Positions 7,264 through 17,226 of a DNA stretch of 64,000 nucleotides are shown piece after piece; the first letter of the stretch is position 1; each line of letters opens with the position of its first letter. Made by a program: the position numbers and the translations under genes. A model generated the notes under the pieces. It had not been told where the DNA came from and made no database searches. It saw nothing but the letters and a program-made list of their open reading frames with translations. The stretch is from positions 124,001 to 188,000 of the forward strand of contig NZ_CABJDN010000007.1 in the NCBI RefSeq assembly GCF_902364365.1. Reading direction: 5' to 3'. Origin of the DNA: Bacteroides intestinalis (GTDB taxonomy: Bacteria > Bacteroidota > Bacteroidia > Bacteroidales > Bacteroidaceae).

Positions 7264-9842
7264 AACGCCTCATATTATTACTATTCATGCTCCTCATTTT
7301 CTGCCTTGATTATGCTTTTTCTCAAAATACCATAATCGGACATGTATCGGACAAAGCGGATCAAACTCCATTGTCCAATGTGTTGATTGTCATGAAAAGC
7401 AAAACCACTTCAAGCATCATCCGATACACACAAACAAGCATTGAGGGCGAGTTTTCAATACCTATAAAGGAAACTGATTACGAAAATTGCTTACTGCATC
7501 TGTCCTTATTGGGATATAAGCCGCAGACAATGGAACTAAAGAGGAATGTTAACAAATTCAGGGTAGAGATGGAGGTAGCTGTCACGCACCTGAAAGAGGT
7601 AACAGTAAAGGCACAAAAAATAAGAGAACAAGGAGATACACTAATTTACAATGTGGCCAGTTTCAAGGATATACAGGACAAAACGATAGGTGATGTATTA
7701 CAGAAAATGCCTGGCATAGACGTTGCAAAAAGCGGCGAAATTACCTATAACGGAACAGCTATCAACAAGTTCTATATAGAAGGGAAAGATTTGTTGGAAG
7801 GGAAATATGGCATCGCCACTAATGGTATTTCTCCCGATGATGTAGGTTCTGTGGAAATCATAGAAGACCACCAACCCATTCGCGTATTACAAGGAGTCAG
7901 TTTCTCATCCCAAGCAGCAGTAAACCTTCGCTTGAAAGAAAAGGCTAAAGCTAAATGGATAATTAACGCCTTAGCAGCAGGAGGTATTTCGGAACAGCCA
8001 CAAAGCGGTTTATGGATGGCAGAACTATTCATGATGAGGATGAAACAAAGAACTCAAAACATTACCCTCTATAAAAGTAATAATATCGGAAAGAGTTTAG
8101 AGAAGGAAGTAAATAATTACACAGCTAAAGAAAACGATATTGCCGATTATATCCAGATAAGCGGCCTCCGGACACCTAATTTGGAAGAGAAACGGACATT
8201 ATTCAGTCGTTCGCACCTATTCTCTTCCAGCAACTTATGGGCGATAAAGCAAGACTGGGAATGCCGCGCACAAGTGAATTACCTCAACCAACGCAATACG
8301 GGACAGACTTCTGCCCTTACCACCTACTACCTGCCGGAAGGAGATCGTCTGATAACGGAAGAACAGCAATCGGTGGAACATAGCCATAAATTAACTGCCC
8401 AAGTGAGTATTGAAGGAAACAAAGAGACATTCTACCTGCAAAACAGCCTGAAAACGGATATTGAATGGAATGATGTGGAGTTGGCTACCGCCGGAAGTCT
8501 TACCAACCGACAACACGCTTCTCTGCCAAACCGGAAAATAAGCAATGACTTCAAATTGATAAAGCGATGGGGCAGTCATCTCATCACTTTCAATAGTATC
8601 AACGCGTGGAACACCTTACCTCAAAAACTGACCGTAATCCGCAACGGGACAAGTAAGCAGAGAACGGACGAGTACTCTTTCTTTTCGCACGAACAAGTAA
8701 CCTATGGTTTTCATTTCCAAGGTATGACACTTTCTTTGGAAGGAGGTGCAAAAGCGCAGTTCCGTACTCTTGACAGTCAGCTGTCAGGAGTGCCCGACTC
8801 ATTGGGTACAAACATTCAGAGATGGAGCACCAATAACATCCAACTTTATGTTACGCCCAAACTGGAATACCAATACCACCGGGTAGAATTTACATTAGAG
8901 AGCCCTATCCGATACTACCGTTACTTTTTCTCTCACCAGATAAAAAATGAGAATGATTGGATGGCATCACCTTCCTTACGTATCAAATGGTATATTTCCC
9001 CATATCTCTATGCCCTATTGCGCGGACGAATCACTCCCAAAGAATGCGATTTGCACTCACTATACAATGGGCTGATATTGACTGACTACCGTACCCTGAC
9101 AAGAGGCATGGACTTTTACTCCACCTCTGAAAGTAAATCACTTTCAACCTCCCTAAACTTCAAACAGCCCATGCTTGGATTGTTTGCCAACATCATGGTA
9201 ATGAAATCGTGGAACAGTCAGGACTATTTGTCGGAACAAGAATTCATTGGCGATTATATCCTGCGCAGTTATCGCAAAACGCCCTCCCGGAGTGACACAT
9301 GGACCGTGTTCGGAACAATAAGCTACAATGTTGATTTTTTGAAAGGAACAGCCGGACTAAATGTTATCTTTCGCAATAATAACCGCACGATGTTATCCGA
9401 AGGAATACCTACTAACTATACACAAGAAAACTATAGTGTAGCTGGACGTTTGAATGGACGCATCGGACAGGTTCTAAATTGGCAATACCGCTTGAGTTAC
9501 AGTCAAAACCACTTAAAAATAGACAATCAGTTTCAGCAACGGCTCAACCAGTGGGAACATGCCTTATCACTAACAGCATCTTTCTGTAAAAGATGGAACA
9601 TACAAGGGACAGGTGAATATTATCGGAATGAAATAGCTAGGAAACAATTCAAGAGTATGATACTAGCAGACGGCAAATTATCCTATAATCTGAACAGCCA
9701 CATGGAACTTTCTGCAACAGTTTCCAATCTTTTCAACAAGAAAAACTATGCATATACCATATACAATGATCTGAGCAGTGTAGGCTATACCCGCATGATT
9801 CGAGGAAGAGAATTTTTCGTTAGTGTATATTTGAAGAAATAA
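7260..9842 (+). CDS. TonB-dependent-receptor-like outer-membrane protein
   Basis: An 860-residue protein: signal peptide (residues 1-21), carboxypeptidase-regulatory-like beta-sandwich (about 23-110), plug-like domain (about 125-225, with IGDVLQKMPGIDV and FYIEGKDLL), then a long beta-barrel ending in an aromatic-rich strand (EFFVSVYLKK). There is no SusD partner, so it is not a nutrient-uptake pair. It overlaps the VKOR gene by 4 bp and is followed by a single base before the exporter gene. In this operon without a TolC, a barrel of this kind could be the outer-membrane exit, a receptor for the peptide, or a self-protection protein. None of these can be decided from sequence. Confidence 0.8.
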   Translation: MKRLILLLFMLLIFCLDYAFSQNTIIGHVSDKADQTPLSNVLIVMKSKTTSSIIRYTQTSIEGEFSIPIKETDYENCLLHLSLLGYKPQTMELKRNVNKFRVEMEVAVTHLKEVTVKAQKIREQGDTLIYNVASFKDIQDKTIGDVLQKMPGIDVAKSGEITYNGTAINKFYIEGKDLLEGKYGIATNGISPDDVGSVEIIEDHQPIRVLQGVSFSSQAAVNLRLKEKAKAKWIINALAAGGISEQPQSGLWMAELFMMRMKQRTQNITLYKSNNIGKSLEKEVNNYTAKENDIADYIQISGLRTPNLEEKRTLFSRSHLFSSSNLWAIKQDWECRAQVNYLNQRNTGQTSALTTYYLPEGDRLITEEQQSVEHSHKLTAQVSIEGNKETFYLQNSLKTDIEWNDVELATAGSLTNRQHASLPNRKISNDFKLIKRWGSHLITFNSINAWNTLPQKLTVIRNGTSKQRTDEYSFFSHEQVTYGFHFQGMTLSLEGGAKAQFRTLDSQLSGVPDSLGTNIQRWSTNNIQLYVTPKLEYQYHRVEFTLESPIRYYRYFFSHQIKNENDWMASPSLRIKWYISPYLYALLRGRITPKECDLHSLYNGLILTDYRTLTRGMDFYSTSESKSLSTSLNFKQPMLGLFANIMVMKSWNSQDYLSEQEFIGDYILRSYRKTPSRSDTWTVFGTISYNVDFLKGTAGLNVIFRNNNRTMLSEGIPTNYTQENYSVAGRLNGRIGQVLNWQYRLSYSQNHLKIDNQFQQRLNQWEHALSLTASFCKRWNIQGTGEYYRNEIARKQFKSMILADGKLSYNLNSHMELSATVSNLFNKKNYAYTIYNDLSSVGYTRMIRGREFFVSVYLKK

Positions 9843-9843
9843 T

Positions 9844-12033
9844 ATGAAAACTTTCCAGTGCTTTAAACAGCATGACAGCATGCAATGTGGTATAACCTGC
9901 ATTCAGATGATTTGCAAATATTATGGTAAAGATTACAATTTGGATATTTTATCTAAATATTGCCCAGCTACATCAGAAGGTGTATCTTTATTGGGGATTA
10001 GTAAAACCCTGAATATATTAGGCCTAAATGCCGACGCTGGAAAAATGCCAATAGAAGAACTTGCCACAATATCTTTACCATGTATTTTACACTGGAAACA
10101 GAATCATTTTGTCGTACTATATCGATTAAAGAAAAATAAATATTATATTGCTGATCCTGGAAAAGGATTGGTCACTTATACTGAACAGGAATTAAAAAAA
10201 TATTGGATTAGTACCCTATCCAATGGAGAAGAGAAAGGCGTAACGCTCTGCGTTCAACCAACCTCTTCTTTCTATGAAAAACAAGAAGAGCATAAGAGTG
10301 AAAAAAGTTCCTTCTCTTTCCTCTTCAATTACTTCCGTCAATACCGCCACTACTTCGGCCAAATCATCCTTGGTTTATTGATTGGCTGCATTTTACAACT
10401 TATCTTCCCTTTCCTTACACAAGCCATTGTAGATGTTGGCATCAAACATCAAAATCTCAACTTTATCTATCTGATATTGATAGGACAACTCATGTTAACT
10501 GTCAGCCGCACAGCCGTCGATTTCATTCGCCGATGGATATTGCTGCACATTAGCATGAGAATAAACATATCATTAGTGAGTGATTTCTTCATCAAGCTAT
10601 TGAAACTTCCAATGTCTTTTTTTGACACCAAATTGATGGGCGACTTGTTGCAACGAATGAGTGATCATAAACGAGTGGAAAAATTCCTCACCACACAAAC
10701 ACTCAGTGTCATGTTTTCATTACTCAGTTTTATTGTTTTCGGATTTGTATTACTATGCTATAATTTACTAATATTCTGCATCTTTCTTGCGGGTAGTATC
10801 TCCTACTCCATCTGGATCACCCTCTTCCTAAAACGTAGAAAACAGATAGACTACCTCTACTTCGAAAAACAAGCCAAAAACAGCAATAAGACTTATCAAC
10901 TCATCACAGCTATGCAAGAGATTAAGCTACAAGACTGTGAACAACGCCGTCGTTGGGAATGGGAAGACGTACAAGCCGAACTTTTCGATGCCAATATGAA
11001 GACTCTGAAACTGCAGCAGACACAAGAAGCAGGCAGTATCCTTATCAACGAGATAAAGAACATTATAATTACCGTAGTAGCGGCAACAGCCGTGATAAGT
11101 GGACAAATGACGTTAGGTATGATGCTTGCTGTACAATATATCATCGGGCAACTGAATGCACCCATTGAGCAACTGATGAGTTTTATCTACTCGCTGCAAG
11201 ATGTAAAAATCAGCTTGGAACGTATCAATGAGATTCACGAAATGGAGAATGAGGAAAGCAATCCAGATGCATTCATTGAATTTCAAAGCAAAGACAAAAG
11301 CCTAAGATTAAAAAATGTAGACTTCAAATATGATTCACATGCACCCTACAAAATCCTGGATGGAGTAGATTTCACCGTTCTTGAAGGAAAAGTGACCGCC
11401 ATCGTCGGTACTAGTGGTAGCGGAAAGACAACTATTATAAAGTTGTTGTTAGGATACTATCATGTGCTGGACGGAGAAATCAATATCGGAACAACCAATA
11501 TCGAACGATTCAATATGAAATGGTGGCGTAAGCAATGTGGGGTCGTGATGCAGGATGGAGTAATTTTCTCCGAATCCATAGCCCGAAACATCGCAGTAAA
11601 CGACGAAGAAATAGATAAGAAGCGATTAGCCGAAGCAGCACGAATCGCCAACATAGATGAGTACGTCAGACATCTACCGTTAAAATACAACACCCTCATT
11701 GGACAAGATGGCGTAGGATTAAGTCAAGGACAAAAGCAACGAATACTGATAGCACGTGCTGTATATAAAAATCCGCAATACATCTTTCTAGATGAGGCCA
11801 CCAATGCACTAGATGCAAATAATGAACGAGTAATCGTCGAAAATCTACTGGACTTTTATAAAGGAAAAACTGTCGTCGTTGTAGCCCACCGTCTAAGTAC
11901 CGTAAAAAATGCAGACCAAATAGTAGTAATAGATAAAGGAAAGATCATAGAAACCGGAGTACATCAAGAACTGGTTGCTAATAAAAAAGCTTATTACAAC
12001 CTTGTAAAAAATCAATTAGAGTTAGGTAAGTAA
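9844..12033 (+). CDS. C39 peptidase-containing ABC exporter (PCAT)
   Basis: A 729-residue exporter that removes double-glycine leaders and moves the mature peptide across the inner membrane. Domain order: C39 cysteine protease (about 1-140; oxyanion Gln9, catalytic Cys15, His88, Asp104), six-helix ABC transmembrane domain (about 165-430), and nucleotide-binding domain with Walker A GTSGSGKTT near 521, signature LSQGQKQ near 625, Walker B IFLDEA near 646 and the switch His in VVAHRLST near 681. All catalytic residues are present, so it should be active. The length is typical for PCATs. Its obvious substrate is the double-glycine precursor about 5.2 kb upstream in the same operon. Confidence 0.95.
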   Translation: MKTFQCFKQHDSMQCGITCIQMICKYYGKDYNLDILSKYCPATSEGVSLLGISKTLNILGLNADAGKMPIEELATISLPCILHWKQNHFVVLYRLKKNKYYIADPGKGLVTYTEQELKKYWISTLSNGEEKGVTLCVQPTSSFYEKQEEHKSEKSSFSFLFNYFRQYRHYFGQIILGLLIGCILQLIFPFLTQAIVDVGIKHQNLNFIYLILIGQLMLTVSRTAVDFIRRWILLHISMRINISLVSDFFIKLLKLPMSFFDTKLMGDLLQRMSDHKRVEKFLTTQTLSVMFSLLSFIVFGFVLLCYNLLIFCIFLAGSISYSIWITLFLKRRKQIDYLYFEKQAKNSNKTYQLITAMQEIKLQDCEQRRRWEWEDVQAELFDANMKTLKLQQTQEAGSILINEIKNIIITVVAATAVISGQMTLGMMLAVQYIIGQLNAPIEQLMSFIYSLQDVKISLERINEIHEMENEESNPDAFIEFQSKDKSLRLKNVDFKYDSHAPYKILDGVDFTVLEGKVTAIVGTSGSGKTTIIKLLLGYYHVLDGEINIGTTNIERFNMKWWRKQCGVVMQDGVIFSESIARNIAVNDEEIDKKRLAEAARIANIDEYVRHLPLKYNTLIGQDGVGLSQGQKQRILIARAVYKNPQYIFLDEATNALDANNERVIVENLLDFYKGKTVVVVAHRLSTVKNADQIVVIDKGKIIETGVHQELVANKKAYYNLVKNQLELGK

Positions 12034-12049
12034 ATAAAAAAATAGAATT

Positions 12050-12517
12050 ATGGAAAACGTAGAACTCAGAAGTGAACAAGTAAGAAAAATCATTGGGCAA
12101 ATACCTCCGATATTAATACGCAGTGGAATTGGCATTATGGGGGCAATTGTGGCATTACTATTGGTTGCCACTGCATTTATTCCATATCCAGAAATACTTG
12201 AAGGAGAAGTCATAATGGAAGAAAGTGACAATAAGTATATATATGCCAAAGGTTTGCTACCCTATACCTTCGTTACACAAATTAAAAAAGACATGAGTGT
12301 TGAAATAGAATTAGAAGGTTTTAATACCAGAGAATATGGCCATCAACATGGAACCATATCATATGTTTCATCGGAAGTAATAACAGATAACAAGAAAAAC
12401 TATTTCTCATTTATCATCATACTAAAAGAAAATCCCTTCATACAAAAAGGAATGAAGGGATATGCATCTGTCATATTGTCAAATAAAACATTACTAGAAA
12501 GAATCGTCTCAAAATAA
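12050..12517 (+). CDS. Miniature HlyD-like membrane protein
   Basis: A 155-residue protein with a short cytoplasmic N-terminus, one transmembrane helix (about residues 24-43) and a small periplasmic part. The ends resemble a HlyD-family adaptor: EILEGEVIM just after the membrane helix, and GMKGYASVILSNKTLLERI at the C-terminus. The lipoyl domain and coiled-coil hairpin normally found between are missing, so it is about one third of the usual adaptor length. The frame is intact and starts 16 bp after the exporter, so this looks like a real short form and not decay. It is the last gene of the operon and ends 11 bp from a convergent TPR gene. Confidence 0.7.
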   Translation: MENVELRSEQVRKIIGQIPPILIRSGIGIMGAIVALLLVATAFIPYPEILEGEVIMEESDNKYIYAKGLLPYTFVTQIKKDMSVEIELEGFNTREYGHQHGTISYVSSEVITDNKKNYFSFIIILKENPFIQKGMKGYASVILSNKTLLERIVSK

Positions 12518-12528
12518 AGTTATTTCTA

Positions 12529-13209
12529 TTATTTAATTTCCGCTTCTAACTTCTTAATCTTTTCCAAAGTATTTCCTGCCTCCGTCGAAGGGAACAGCTG
12601 CAACACCCGCTGCAAATAATCTTTTGCCTTGGAATAGCCGTTAGAATAGACATCAGAAAGCCCATTACGATAACGGGCATATTGCATTCGTGTAGGAGAA
12701 GTTATCTTCTTATAATCATCTTCCAACTTTTTCTTTTCACGTTCTGCCTGTAAATAGAAATAATTTCCCAGAAAAATATTAGCTTGCAAATTATTAGCAT
12801 CAAGTATCAATACCTTCTCATAAGTTTTTACAGCATCTTTTTCTTTACCCCGCATCATCTCCATTTCAGCACACGATACAAGAGCAGGAACATCGTCTGA
12901 ATGATACTGCAGAAATTCTCTATAAAACAAATAAGCTTTGTCATAATTCCGCTTATGTTTATAATAAGTAGCCAACTCATTTACCAAACGCGGAGCTACA
13001 GCACTGTTTTTCTCCACCTGAGTCCAATAAAACATCTCAGTCTGATCTGCCCCAGCCTTTACCGACTGGCGAAACAGACTCACCGCATAGTCATCCTGCC
13101 CCTCAGATAAGGCAGCAGACACCTTTTGAAGCAACTCCCCGGCTGATTGTGCTGAGAGCACAAAAGGGAAAGCAACCATGAATGAAAATAGTAAGGTTAA
13201 GGTTCTCAT
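12529..13209 (-). CDS. Secreted TPR protein
   Basis: A 226-residue protein with a signal peptide (MRTLTLLFSFMVAFPFVLSAQ) followed by TPR repeats. Clear units are KAYLFYREFLQYHSDDVPAL, a unit with AVKTYEKVLILDANNLQANI, and YSKAKDYLQRVLQLFPSTEA near the end. It is a periplasmic helical scaffold of unknown partner. It is convergent with the peptide operon and divergent from the MATE gene, so it belongs to neither. A TATATTTG box upstream on the minus strand (13242-13249) is its probable promoter. Confidence 0.75.
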   Translation of the reverse strand: MRTLTLLFSFMVAFPFVLSAQSAGELLQKVSAALSEGQDDYAVSLFRQSVKAGADQTEMFYWTQVEKNSAVAPRLVNELATYYKHKRNYDKAYLFYREFLQYHSDDVPALVSCAEMEMMRGKEKDAVKTYEKVLILDANNLQANIFLGNYFYLQAEREKKKLEDDYKKITSPTRMQYARYRNGLSDVYSNGYSKAKDYLQRVLQLFPSTEAGNTLEKIKKLEAEIK

Positions 13210-13241
13210 CGCTTATTAATATTACCTAGTTTTTGTTTCCG

Positions 13242-13249
13242 CAAATATA
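13242..13249 (-). promoter_or_regulatory. Probable -7 box (TATATTTG) of the TPR gene
   Basis: A perfect TAnnTTTG match on the minus strand, about 33 bp before the ATG of the TPR protein at 13209. Confidence 0.55.
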
Positions 13250-13323
13250 CTCATTTTTAGAACATTATGTATTATAAAAATTGTTATTATCAAATGCCTT
13301 TTTACCATTTACGGCAAAAAGAG

Positions 13324-13331
13324 TACCTTTG
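13324..13331 (+). promoter_or_regulatory. Probable -7 box (TACCTTTG) of the MATE gene
   Basis: A perfect TAnnTTTG match 30 bp before the ATG at 13362. It lies inside the upstream extension of the frame, which argues against a start at 13281. Confidence 0.6.
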
Positions 13332-13361
13332 TCGATAAATAGAACAAATCAGTGCTTTAAA

Positions 13362-14678
13362 ATGATTGCTCAAACTCCGAATATTATCAATAGAAGAATA
13401 CTTCAGATAGCTGTACCTTCGATCATTTCGAATATCACAGTTCCACTACTGGGACTGATTGATGTGACAATCGTAGGCCATCTGGGATCTGCAGCGTATA
13501 TCGGAGCTATTGCCGTGGGCGGAATGCTATTCAACATCATTTACTGGATCTTTGGATTCTTAAGGATGGGAACCAGCGGAATGACGTCACAAGCATACGG
13601 CAAACACGATATGGACGAAGTTACCCGACTTTTATTACGATCCGTTGGAGTAGGATTGCTCATTGCCATTATTCTGATGGCTTTACAATATCCCATCCGT
13701 AAACTGGCATTTACTTTTATACAAACTACAGAGGAAGTAGAACAATTGGCTACACTCTATTTCCAAATTTGTATTTGGGGAGCTCCTGCCATGCTGGGAC
13801 TTTACGGTTTTGCCGGTTGGTTCATTGGTATGCAGAATTCGCGTTTCCCAATGTACATTGCCATTACACAAAACATTGTGAACATCGCTGCAAGCCTTTG
13901 CTTTGTCTATTTGTTCCATATGAAAGTTGCCGGGGTAGCCTTGGGGACACTTACAGCCCAATATGCGGGATTCTTTATGGCATTATTATTATGGAGGCGA
14001 TATTATGGCAAATTGAAAGAACGCATTGCCTGGCAGGAGATATTGAAAAAAGAAGCTATGCTACGTTTCTTTCAGGTGAACCGGGATATTTTCCTACGGA
14101 CCCTCTGCCTGGTTATTGTCACTCTGTTTTTTACCTCCGCCGGAGCAGCACAAGGAGAAGTTGTATTGGCAGTCAACACTTTGCTAATGCAGCTATTTAC
14201 TCTCTTTTCTTATATAATGGATGGCTTTGCTTATTCAGGTGAAGCGTTGGTTGGTAAATATATCGGTGCGGACAACCGTCCGGCATTGCACCGTACCGTT
14301 CGCCAGCTCTTTATCTGGGGAATCGGACTTTCTACGGGCTTCACATTACTTTATTTCTTTGGTGGCAAGGCATTCCTGGGTCTGCTCACCAATGAAGTTT
14401 CTGTCATCCGGGAAGCTGGAAATTACTTTTATTGGGTATTGGCTATCCCACTTGCAGGCTTCGCAGCTTTCCTATGGGACGGAATATTTATCGGAGCCAC
14501 TGCCACCCGGCAAATGTTTTATGCAATGCTGACCGCCTCAGCCAGTTTCTTCCTCGTTTATTACTCCTTACACGAGTGGATGGGAAATCATGCCCTTTGG
14601 CTGGCTTTCATCGTCTACTTATCTCTGCGCGGCATCATGCAGGCAGTTTTAAGTAGAAAAATCTTGTACCAAAGTTAA
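13362..14678 (+). CDS. MATE family efflux transporter
   Basis: A 438-residue, 12-helix protein of the multidrug and toxic compound extrusion family, exporting cationic drugs or metabolites in exchange for Na+ or H+. Typical features are the first-helix region [24 protein letters not shown], the motif [15 protein letters not shown] between helices 2 and 3, and the two-fold repeat (second half from about residue 235). It is probably of the DinF-like subgroup. I chose 13362 because a promoter box lies at 13324-13331 and the family's N-terminus starts with the short helix [14 protein letters not shown]. Substrate is unknown. Confidence 0.9.
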   Translation: MIAQTPNIINRRILQIAVPSIISNITVPLLGLIDVTIVGHLGSAAYIGAIAVGGMLFNIIYWIFGFLRMGTSGMTSQAYGKHDMDEVTRLLLRSVGVGLLIAIILMALQYPIRKLAFTFIQTTEEVEQLATLYFQICIWGAPAMLGLYGFAGWFIGMQNSRFPMYIAITQNIVNIAASLCFVYLFHMKVAGVALGTLTAQYAGFFMALLLWRRYYGKLKERIAWQEILKKEAMLRFFQVNRDIFLRTLCLVIVTLFFTSAGAAQGEVVLAVNTLLMQLFTLFSYIMDGFAYSGEALVGKYIGADNRPALHRTVRQLFIWGIGLSTGFTLLYFFGGKAFLGLLTNEVSVIREAGNYFYWVLAIPLAGFAAFLWDGIFIGATATRQMFYAMLTASASFFLVYYSLHEWMGNHALWLAFIVYLSLRGIMQAVLSRKILYQS

Positions 14679-14697
14679 TCATTACAGACAGAAAGCG

Positions 14698-14705
14698 TAT
14701 ATTTG
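14698..14705 (+). promoter_or_regulatory. Probable -7 box (TATATTTG) of pyrH
   Basis: A perfect TAnnTTTG match 23 bp before the pyrH start. Confidence 0.55.
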
Positions 14706-14728
14706 CAAAAACTAAATGTAATATCATA

Positions 14729-15439
14729 ATGGCAAAGTATAAAAGAGTTCTATTAAAGCTCAGTGGTGAGAGCCTGATGGGCGAAAAACAATATGGCATT
14801 GACGAAAAGCGCCTTGCCGAATATGCAGCACAAATCAAGGAAATCCATGAGTTGGGCGTCCAGATAGGTATCGTCATTGGTGGTGGTAATATCTTCCGCG
14901 GATTGAGTGGCGCAAACAAAGGTTTCGACCGCGTGAAAGGAGATCAGATGGGAATGCTCGCTACGGTAATCAACAGCCTGGCATTAAGCTCTGCCCTGGT
15001 AGCTACCGGTGTGAAGACACGTGTACTGACAGCCGTACGCATGGAACCTATCGGTGAGTTTTACAATAAATGGAAAGCTATCGAATCTATGGAAGCAGGC
15101 GAAGTGGTTATCATGTCTGCCGGAACAGGCAATCCGTTCTTTACTACCGACACAGGCTCTTCCCTACGTGGTATTGAAATTGAAGCCGACGTTATGCTGA
15201 AAGGCACACGCGTAGATGGCATCTATACTGCTGATCCGGAGAAGGACCCTACTGCCACTAAATTTGACGAGATCACTTACGATGAAGTTCTGAAACGCGG
15301 TCTGAAAGTTATGGACCTCACTGCCACCTGCATGTGTAAAGAAAACAATCTGCCAATCATTGTATTTGACATGGACACAGTAGGCAATCTGAAGAAAGTA
15401 ATGCAAGGAGAAGAGATCGGAACACTGGTACACAACTAA
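14729..15439 (+). CDS. pyrH: UMP kinase
   Basis: A 236-residue hexameric amino-acid-kinase-fold enzyme that phosphorylates UMP to UDP in pyrimidine nucleotide synthesis. Family hallmarks are KLSGESLMG near the N-terminus, the glycine-rich [12 protein letters not shown] near residue 50, [15 protein letters not shown] (about 73-87) and [17 protein letters not shown] (about 132-148). Length and motifs are as in other bacteria. It is followed 98 bp downstream by frr, the usual pyrH-frr order, but frr has its own promoter box. Confidence 0.97.
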   Translation: MAKYKRVLLKLSGESLMGEKQYGIDEKRLAEYAAQIKEIHELGVQIGIVIGGGNIFRGLSGANKGFDRVKGDQMGMLATVINSLALSSALVATGVKTRVLTAVRMEPIGEFYNKWKAIESMEAGEVVIMSAGTGNPFFTTDTGSSLRGIEIEADVMLKGTRVDGIYTADPEKDPTATKFDEITYDEVLKRGLKVMDLTATCMCKENNLPIIVFDMDTVGNLKKVMQGEEIGTLVHN

Positions 15440-15489
15440 TTTTCTCTGAAAAAACTCTGTATATCAGTGTCCTCTGTGGTGAAAATAAT

Positions 15490-15497
15490 TATATTTG
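15490..15497 (+). promoter_or_regulatory. Probable -7 box (TATATTTG) of frr
   Basis: A perfect TAnnTTTG match 40 bp before the frr start. Confidence 0.55.
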
Positions 15498-15537
15498 CAA
15501 AGTTTCAATTAAAGTACAATTCCAAAAACCGAAGAAT

Positions 15538-16098
15538 ATGAGAGACGTAAACGACATCTTAGATGAAGCGCAAGAGAAAATGGATATGGCCGTTATGTAT
15601 CTGGAAGAAGCATTGGCTCACATCCGTGCCGGAAAGGCAGACGTTCGTTTGCTGGACGGTATCCGTGTGGATTCTTACGGAAGCATGGTTCCTATCAACA
15701 ACGTAGCTGCCGTAAATACTCCGGATGCCCGTAGTATCGCTATCAAACCGTGGGACAAAAGCATGTTCCGGGTAATTGAAAAAGCAATCATTGACTCCAG
15801 TCTCGGCATTATGCCCGAAAATAACGGCGAGATTATCCGTATCGGTATTCCGCCGCTGACAGAAGAACGCCGTAGACAGCTCGCCAAACAATGTAAAGGT
15901 GAAGGTGAAACCGCTAAAGTGAGTGTGCGTAATGCTCGCCGTGATGCTATTGATGCTTTGAAGAAATCCGTTAAAGACGGTCTGGCAGAAGATGCACAAA
16001 AGGGTGGTGAAGAAAAATTGCAAAAGATTCACGATAAGTATATCAAACAGATTGATGATATGCTGGCTGCAAAGGATAAAGAAATCATGACCGTATAA
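15538..16098 (+). CDS. frr: Ribosome recycling factor
   Basis: A 186-residue protein that splits post-termination ribosomes together with EF-G. The three-helix bundle and small alpha/beta domain are recognisable: [20 protein letters not shown] (about 25-44), [14 protein letters not shown] (about 71-84), [18 protein letters not shown] (about 100-117) and the C-terminal helix ending [17 protein letters not shown]. Full length. Its stop is followed after 6 bp by a long repeat hairpin, then by rsgA. Confidence 0.97.
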   Translation: MRDVNDILDEAQEKMDMAVMYLEEALAHIRAGKADVRLLDGIRVDSYGSMVPINNVAAVNTPDARSIAIKPWDKSMFRVIEKAIIDSSLGIMPENNGEIIRIGIPPLTEERRRQLAKQCKGEGETAKVSVRNARRDAIDALKKSVKDGLAEDAQKGGEEKLQKIHDKYIKQIDDMLAAKDKEIMTV

Positions 16099-16104
16099 TT
16101 ATTC

Positions 16105-16180
16105 AGTTGAGAGTTGAGAGTTGAAAGTTGAGAGTTACTCACATATTCAACCCTCAACTCTCAACTCTCAACTCTCAACT
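16105..16180. repeat. Long hairpin made of AGTTGAGA repeats
   Basis: Arms 16105-16136 and 16149-16180 are inverted copies matching at 30 of 32 positions, with a 12-nt loop. Each arm is four tandem copies of an 8-bp unit (AGTTGAGA and near variants). Hairpins of this repeat are commonly seen between Bacteroides genes. It ends three bases before the likely start codon of rsgA, so it could end frr transcripts or hide the rsgA start region. Confidence 0.75.
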
Positions 16181-16183
16181 AAA

Positions 16184-17116
16184 TTGAAGGGACTGGTAAT
16201 AAAAAATACAGGTAGTTGGTATTTGGTAAAGACCGACGAGGGGAAATGTGTGGAGTGTAAAATCAAAGGTAACTTCCGTCTCAAAGGCATACGCAGTACC
16301 AATCCGGTAGCTGTGGGAGATTATGTGCAAATTATCTTGAATCCGGAAGGAACTGCTTTCATCAGCGAAATAGAAGACCGGAAAAACTACATTATCCGAA
16401 GAGCTTCCAATCTTTCTAAACAATCACATATTCTTGCTGCCAACCTTGACCAAAGCATGCTTATTGTTACGGTCAATTATCCGGAAACCTCCACAACTTT
16501 CATTGACCGCTTTCTGGCTTCTGCTGAAGCATACCGCGTACCCGTTAAGATAATCTTTAATAAAATAGATGCTTATGATGAAGATGAGCTTCACTATCTG
16601 GACGGACTTATCAATCTCTATACTACCATCGGTTATCCCTGTTTTAAAGTTTCGGCCAAAACGGGTGAGGGCATAGAACAAATTCAGGAAGAATTAAAAG
16701 GCCGGGTAACACTTTTCTCCGGGCATTCCGGTGTGGGAAAGTCAACCCTTATCAATGCAATATTGCCTGAACAAGACGTAAAAACCGGTGAGATTTCCAC
16801 CTATCATAATAAAGGTATGCACACCACTACTTTCTCTGAAATGTTTCCCGTTCCGGGAGACGGATATATTATCGACACACCGGGTATCAAAGGTTTCGGC
16901 ACATTCGATATGGAAGAGGAAGAGATAGGGCACTATTTCCCGGAGATATTCAAATTCTCTGCAGACTGCCGTTATGGCAACTGCACTCACCGCCAGGAAC
17001 CGGGTTGCGCCGTACGGGAAGCTGTAAAAGAACATTATATCAGCGAGTCACGCTATAGCTCTTACCTCAATATGTTGGAAGACAAGGAGGAAGGGAAATA
17101 CCGGGCAGCATATTAA
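16184..17116 (+). CDS. rsgA: Ribosome small-subunit-dependent GTPase A
   Basis: A circularly permuted GTPase of about 310 residues that helps late 30S maturation. Domain order: OB fold (about 1-75, [11 protein letters not shown] through VAVGDYVQI), GTPase with G4 (FNKIDAYD) and G5 (VSAKTGEG) before G1 ([14 protein letters not shown]) and G3 (DTPGIKGF), then a zinc-binding C-terminal part with Cys/His ([14 protein letters not shown]). I chose the TTG at 16184 because the OB fold begins there (MKGLVIKN); a start at 16121 would encode the hairpin repeat as protein. No ATG lies close to that position. A TTG start hard against a hairpin suggests low or regulated translation. Confidence 0.9.
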   Translation: MKGLVIKNTGSWYLVKTDEGKCVECKIKGNFRLKGIRSTNPVAVGDYVQIILNPEGTAFISEIEDRKNYIIRRASNLSKQSHILAANLDQSMLIVTVNYPETSTTFIDRFLASAEAYRVPVKIIFNKIDAYDEDELHYLDGLINLYTTIGYPCFKVSAKTGEGIEQIQEELKGRVTLFSGHSGVGKSTLINAILPEQDVKTGEISTYHNKGMHTTTFSEMFPVPGDGYIIDTPGIKGFGTFDMEEEEIGHYFPEIFKFSADCRYGNCTHRQEPGCAVREAVKEHYISESRYSSYLNMLEDKEEGKYRAAY

Positions 17117-17226
17117 AGCCACCATCACTTTATCACCTTTTTTAACGCATCTCATATTAAACCTTCCTGTTCTCAAAATGTCCAAATTCATGCTGACATA
17201 ATCTGACGTAATACTAATACTGATAC

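Noticed and set aside
13281..13361. Upstream start for the MATE gene
   Set aside because: A perfect -7 promoter box lies within this stretch at 13324-13331 and the extra residues do not resemble the family.
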